Shown: piece by piece, positions 7,301 through 10,017 of the stretch | How the letters are laid out: each line of letters opens with the position of its first letter | How positions within the stretch are numbered: the stretch's first letter is position 1 | NCBI GenBank assembly: GCA_013812565.1 | Contig: JACCTF010000111.1 | Span: 1-10,017, forward strand | Length of the DNA: 10,017 bases | DNA from: Pyrinomonadaceae bacterium | GTDB lineage: Bacteria > Acidobacteriota > Blastocatellia > Pyrinomonadales > Pyrinomonadaceae | Direction of reading: 5' to 3' | The notes under the pieces: generated by a model | Told to the model about the DNA's origin: nothing | What the model saw: only the letters and a program-made list of their open reading frames with translations | The model's database searches: none | Position numbers and translations under genes: made by a program

Positions 7301-7346
7301 ATCAGATGTCAGATATTAGTGAAAGACTCAAGGCCGACATCTAATA
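7301..7346. repeat. Short degenerate heptamer and inverted repeat in divergent gap
   Basis: Two adjacent 7-base units, CAGATGT (7303-7309) and CAGATAT (7310-7316), are followed by an inverted match: AGATGTC (7304-7310) pairs with GACATCT (7336-7342), and TATTAG (7314-7319) pairs with CTAATA (7341-7346). The 57-base gap 7299-7355 must also carry the signals for both the spoIIM and formimidoyltransferase genes. No convincing -35/-10 pair or ribosome binding site stands out for either. It could be an operator or a remnant of a repeat family. Confidence 0.4.
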
Positions 7347-7355
7347 GCTGTTCAT

Positions 7356-8291
7356 ATGGAACGTATCGTCGAGTGTGTACCAAACTTTAGCGAAGGCCGC
7401 AACCTGGAGACGATTGCGTCTATCGTTGAGGCCGTCGAATCGGTTGAGAATGCGTTTGTGCTCAGCACGCACAGCGATGCGGATCACAACCGTTTGGTGA
7501 TTACGTTTGTTGCTGATCCCGGTTCGGTTGTTGCGGCGGCGGTACAGGCTGTGCGAGTGGCTGCCGAGCGGATTGACTTGCGTAATCACACGGGCGTGCA
7601 TCCGCGCCTGGGTGCAACGGATGTTCTGCCGTTTGTTCCCATTCGCAACGTCTCGATGGATGACTGCGTTCGCCTCGCACATGAAGCAGGAGCGCGGATT
7701 GCTCGCGAGCTTGAGATACCGATTTACTTCTACGGGCGTGCTGCGCTCGTTGAGACTCGCGTCAACTTGGAAGATGTGCGGCGCGGCGGGTTCGAGCGGC
7801 TGCGCGAAGATACGCCCGCGCTGTCGGAGCGTGCGCCTGATGTAGCTCCCGCCAGCGGCTCAGGACGCGTGCATCCGAGCGCGGGTGCGACGATTGTCGG
7901 GGCGCGTCCCATCCTGATTGCCTTCAACGTCAATCTGCACACGACCGACATCTCTATTGGCAGACGCATCGCACGCCAGGTGCGCAGTCGCGACGGCGGC
8001 TTGCCCTTTGTGAAAGCGCTCGGCTTGTACTTGGGCGAACAAGGTATGGTTCAGGTTTCGATGAATCTGCTTGATTATAAAGTCACTGGACTTCGCGAAG
8101 TTTTTGAAGCGGTGCGGCGAGAGGCCGAAGCTTCCGGGGTAATAGTTGCGGGAAGCGAAATCGTCGGCCTTGTTCCGCAAGACGCGCTCGACCGAAGCGC
8201 AGGATACGATCTTCAACTTACAAACTTCACTCGTGACCTGGTACTCGAACAGCGCATCGCCGCCCGACTTGCAAGTGCTCGTGCAAAGTAG
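7356..8291 (+). CDS. ftcD: Glutamate formimidoyltransferase
   Basis: A 311-residue monofunctional formimidoyltransferase, matching the two-domain transferase part of mammalian FTCD and lacking the cyclodeaminase half. It moves a formimino group between N-formimino-L-glutamate and tetrahydrofolate, joining histidine breakdown to one-carbon metabolism in the cytoplasm. Visible signatures are ECVPNFSEGRN (6-16), HSDADHNRLV (39-48), NHTGVHPRLGATDVLPF (77-93) with the conserved histidine at 82 that corresponds to the catalytic His of the porcine enzyme, FYGRAA (125-130), and the C-terminal domain start GARPILIAFNVNL (182-194) with QVSMNLLDY (233-241). No other histidine-utilisation gene is in the window. 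The ATG at 7356 is well placed relative to the MERIVECVPNFSEG start typical of the family, although no Shine-Dalgarno motif precedes it. The gene faces the hydrolase gene across 15 bases. Confidence 0.95.
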   Translation: MERIVECVPNFSEGRNLETIASIVEAVESVENAFVLSTHSDADHNRLVITFVADPGSVVAAAVQAVRVAAERIDLRNHTGVHPRLGATDVLPFVPIRNVSMDDCVRLAHEAGARIARELEIPIYFYGRAALVETRVNLEDVRRGGFERLREDTPALSERAPDVAPASGSGRVHPSAGATIVGARPILIAFNVNLHTTDISIGRRIARQVRSRDGGLPFVKALGLYLGEQGMVQVSMNLLDYKVTGLREVFEAVRREAEASGVIVAGSEIVGLVPQDALDRSAGYDLQLTNFTRDLVLEQRIAARLASARAK

Positions 8292-8306
8292 ACACACGCG
8301 CGTCCT

Positions 8307-9335
8307 TCACAAATGCTTTCGCAAAAACGAGATGATCTTAAAACCATCCAAGTATTTCCAGGGGTTCTCACCGAGTGTGTAATGGCCGCAGGAGAGCCAC
8401 GAGACATCGAGGGGCAGCCGCAACCGTCTCGCTTCAGCAATTGCGTCGTGCGAAAGGTCTGCCGGGAAACAGAGATCATAGCGCGCACAGATAAAACGCA
8501 TCGGACGTGCTCGCATTTGCTGTAGCTTTTGTGCATAGGGAAAGGGGCTGATCGGAAGCCAACAGTGGCGGAGTTCCTCAAGCGTTAAATGATCGCCGAA
8601 GCCGGCGCGGACATGCGCGGTTGATACTCCGCGCCAGACAACATCTGCAAAGTAACTTGAGACGTGATTGAAGACGCCCGCGCGCAAGCGTTCATCGTGC
8701 GCGAAGGTGAGAAACGCGGTGCACGAACCGATGCTTGTGCCGATGATGCCGATGGAGTCAAAGCCGCAGTGATCCACGAGCCAGCTCACGGCGGCGCGTG
8801 CATCGAGCACCGCTTGGCGCACGGATTGAATCGTACGACCGATGTTTGAGCTAACAAGGTAGTCGGCGCGTTCAAGTTCCGGCGGACGACGCGCTTCATG
8901 GTATGGAAGCGTCAGACGCAGAGCCGAGATGCCAAAGCGATTGAGCAGGCGACACAGGGCGACATGGCTCATCGCATCAGCATTCCACTGCGGCAGAACC
9001 ACAACAGCACGAGCGGGGCGACGTTCACCTTTTGGCAACACCGCAGGAAAGAAGCGTGCGTGCGCGGTGTTGTTCTCCGGCGAAGCGGTGCGGATAGCGC
9101 TCGTCCAGGTAAGAAGATCATCGGTCAGCGAGTAGTCATTAACCGGTGAGCGAAGCGCATAAAAATCGTCGCTTCGCTGCATCACTTCTTGCGTATGCTG
9201 CGCGAAGATGTGGCGCGGATCATCGCCGTTCGTGTGGTCGGTGATGAATGAAGCGCCCCAGTCAAAGGGCTGCACTTGGCGAGCATCACGCAGTACATGC
9301 CGCCGCTCATGCGCGTAGATCAAACGTGCGAGCAA
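8307..9335 (-). CDS. Alpha/beta hydrolase, ABHD18-like (DUF2048-type)
   Basis: A 342-residue protein with an alpha/beta-hydrolase fold. The nucleophile elbow is GTSIG (199-203, Ser201). A candidate acid is Asp287 in ARYDLCF (284-290), and the candidate catalytic histidine is His318 in SCGHYTLGENPW (315-326), so the triad appears intact. The N-terminal RDARQVQPFDWGASFI (16-31) and FNHVSSYFADVVWRGVST (222-239) resemble the ABHD18 group, which is mostly known from eukaryotes but has bacterial members; substrates are unknown. There is no signal peptide, so it is probably cytoplasmic. The start is TTG at 9335: the frame has a stop four codons upstream and no nearby ATG. GGAAAGG lies upstream but with its end about 12 bases from the TTG, farther than ideal. 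It appears to be a single-gene unit downstream of the S8-protease terminators. Confidence 0.8.
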   Translation of the reverse strand: MLARLIYAHERRHVLRDARQVQPFDWGASFITDHTNGDDPRHIFAQHTQEVMQRSDDFYALRSPVNDYSLTDDLLTWTSAIRTASPENNTAHARFFPAVLPKGERRPARAVVVLPQWNADAMSHVALCRLLNRFGISALRLTLPYHEARRPPELERADYLVSSNIGRTIQSVRQAVLDARAAVSWLVDHCGFDSIGIIGTSIGSCTAFLTFAHDERLRAGVFNHVSSYFADVVWRGVSTAHVRAGFGDHLTLEELRHCWLPISPFPYAQKLQQMRARPMRFICARYDLCFPADLSHDAIAEARRLRLPLDVSWLSCGHYTLGENPWKYLDGFKIISFLRKHL

Positions 9336-9413
9336 TCTTGTTCGTTACCTTTCCGATTCTGACGTTAGACAGTGAAGCATACCCTAAAGTTGCAGCGCAG
9401 AGGGAGGCAAGCC

Positions 9414-9452
9414 GTAAAACAAGAATGCCTGACAAGTGATTGTCAGGCATTC
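9414..9452 (-). terminator. Intrinsic terminator of the S8 protease gene
   Basis: GAATGCCTGACA (9423-9434) and TGTCAGGCATTC (9441-9452) form a perfect 12-base stem with a 6-base loop. On the minus strand the stem is followed at once by TTGTTTTA, a T-rich run as expected for Rho-independent termination of transcription coming from the protease gene that ends at 9503. Confidence 0.8.
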
Positions 9453-9465
9453 CAGTTAAGAGGTC

Positions 9466-9491
9466 GTACAAAAGAACTGCTTAGTTCTTGT
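9466..9491 (-). terminator. Second hairpin after the S8 protease gene
   Basis: AAGAACT (9472-9478) and AGTTCTT (9483-9489) form a perfect 7-base stem with a 4-base loop, followed on the minus strand by TTGT. It begins 14 bases beyond the protease stop codon. The stem is short and AT-rich, so it would be a weak terminator or an mRNA 3'-end structure ahead of the stronger hairpin at 9423-9452. Confidence 0.45.
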
Positions 9492-9502
9492 AAACTCTAG
9501 TT

Positions 9503-10017
9503 CTACTTACCCGCTTTAGCCACAGCCGCATCAGCGTTGATTAAGCCGCGTCCATAAGTCGTATCGTAGCCAGCCGCACCTAAATCCTTGCAAGTTGCGA
9601 ACAGATAGCTTTCGACCGTCGTGTTCGAAAGAATCGGATTGGCTGACCAGATCAAAGCAAGCACGCCAGCCGTGTGCGGCGTAGCCATTGATGTGCCGTC
9701 GTAGTGATCCCAGTCACTGATCTTGTTGACTACGGTGGCAGACTTGCCAACCTGGGTCTTGAGCGTCGCGCCGGTTGTATCGGAGACGCTCACTGCCGGA
9801 ATCCAGTTACCTGCCGCACCGAGGGTTCCCGTAAAGTCACCGGGTGCATTGTTGTAGATGATTACTGCGACCGCCCCGGCATTCATCGCATTAGTAACTT
9901 TATCTACAAAACTGATTGTGCCGCGTTGGATCAACGCGATATTATCACCTACGGCAGCGGGGAACTCACCTACCTGGCCCAGACCGCAATCGACTAACGT
10001 CCTAGCTACCCCTGGCG
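9503..10017 (-). CDS. Subtilisin-like S8 serine protease with PA domain (partial, C-terminal end)
   Basis: The frame is open from the right edge to TAG at 9505-9503, giving 171 codons of a larger gene; the TTG at 9934 is internal and not the start. The first part reads as a protease-associated (PA) domain insert: GEFPAAVGDNIALIQRGT, then FVDKVTNAMNAGAVAVIIYN and IPAVSVSDTTGATL. It is followed by the end of the S8 catalytic domain with the active-site motif GTSMATPHTAG (serine codon at 9691-9689) and the typical close YGRGLINADAAV. The Asp and His of the triad and the secretion signal lie outside the window. The protein stops right after the catalytic domain (ending VAKAGK), so no C-terminal sorting, PPC or cell-wall domain is attached. 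Such proteases are normally secreted and degrade extracellular protein; that is family knowledge, not shown here. Confidence 0.92.
   Translation of the reverse strand, partial: PGVARTLVDCGLGQVGEFPAAVGDNIALIQRGTISFVDKVTNAMNAGAVAVIIYNNAPGDFTGTLGAAGNWIPAVSVSDTTGATLKTQVGKSATVVNKISDWDHYDGTSMATPHTAGVLALIWSANPILSNTTVESYLFATCKDLGAAGYDTTYGRGLINADAAVAKAGK

Noticed and set aside
9704..9997. Plus-strand open frame opposite the S8 protease
   Set aside because: It is antisense to the PA and catalytic regions, whose motifs are unmistakable on the minus strand.

Overview
The window is a compact bacterial chromosome segment of moderately high GC, with short intergenic gaps. The gene families fit a member of the Acidobacteriota, probably class Blastocatellia. 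That assignment rests on recall of protein style (membrane protein, ABHD18-like hydrolase, S8 protease with PA domain) and not on any marker gene, so it is tentative. No rRNA, tRNA, CRISPR array, insertion sequence or phage gene is visible.

Positions 1-6260 hold five genes in one direction: a multi-pass membrane protein of GPDPase-membrane-domain type (128-1216), a DUF4129 membrane protein (GTG start, 1299-2354), a DUF4350 membrane protein (GTG start, 2410-3900), a MoxR-type AAA+ ATPase (3980-4933) and a DUF58 protein (4944-6260). A SpoIIM/DUF95 membrane protein (6342-7298) converges on them. This is a recurring gene set in which a MoxR ATPase is thought to act as a chaperone or remodelling factor with DUF58 and membrane partners. 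From memory, the order, including the opposite-strand spoIIM gene, matches the moxR2 locus of Mycobacterium tuberculosis (Rv3689-Rv3694c). The substrate of the system is not known and nothing here reveals it.

Two copies of an unusual palindromic repeat bracket the moxR-DUF58 pair (3895-3978 and 6266-6350). Both arms are built from 7-base units (GGATGAA/TTCATCC with variants). The central stem differs in sequence between copies but still pairs with itself. The repeats supply the stop codons of the DUF4350 and spoIIM genes. This is the most unusual non-coding feature of the window. A third, weaker 7-base repeat lies in the divergent gap at 7301-7346.

Positions 7356-8291 encode glutamate formimidoyltransferase, divergent from spoIIM. 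It converges, with a 15-base gap, on an ABHD18-like alpha/beta hydrolase (TTG start, 8307-9335, minus strand). After two hairpins that look like terminators (9414-9490), the window ends in the C-terminal part of a subtilisin-like S8 protease with a PA-domain insert (minus strand, running off the right edge).
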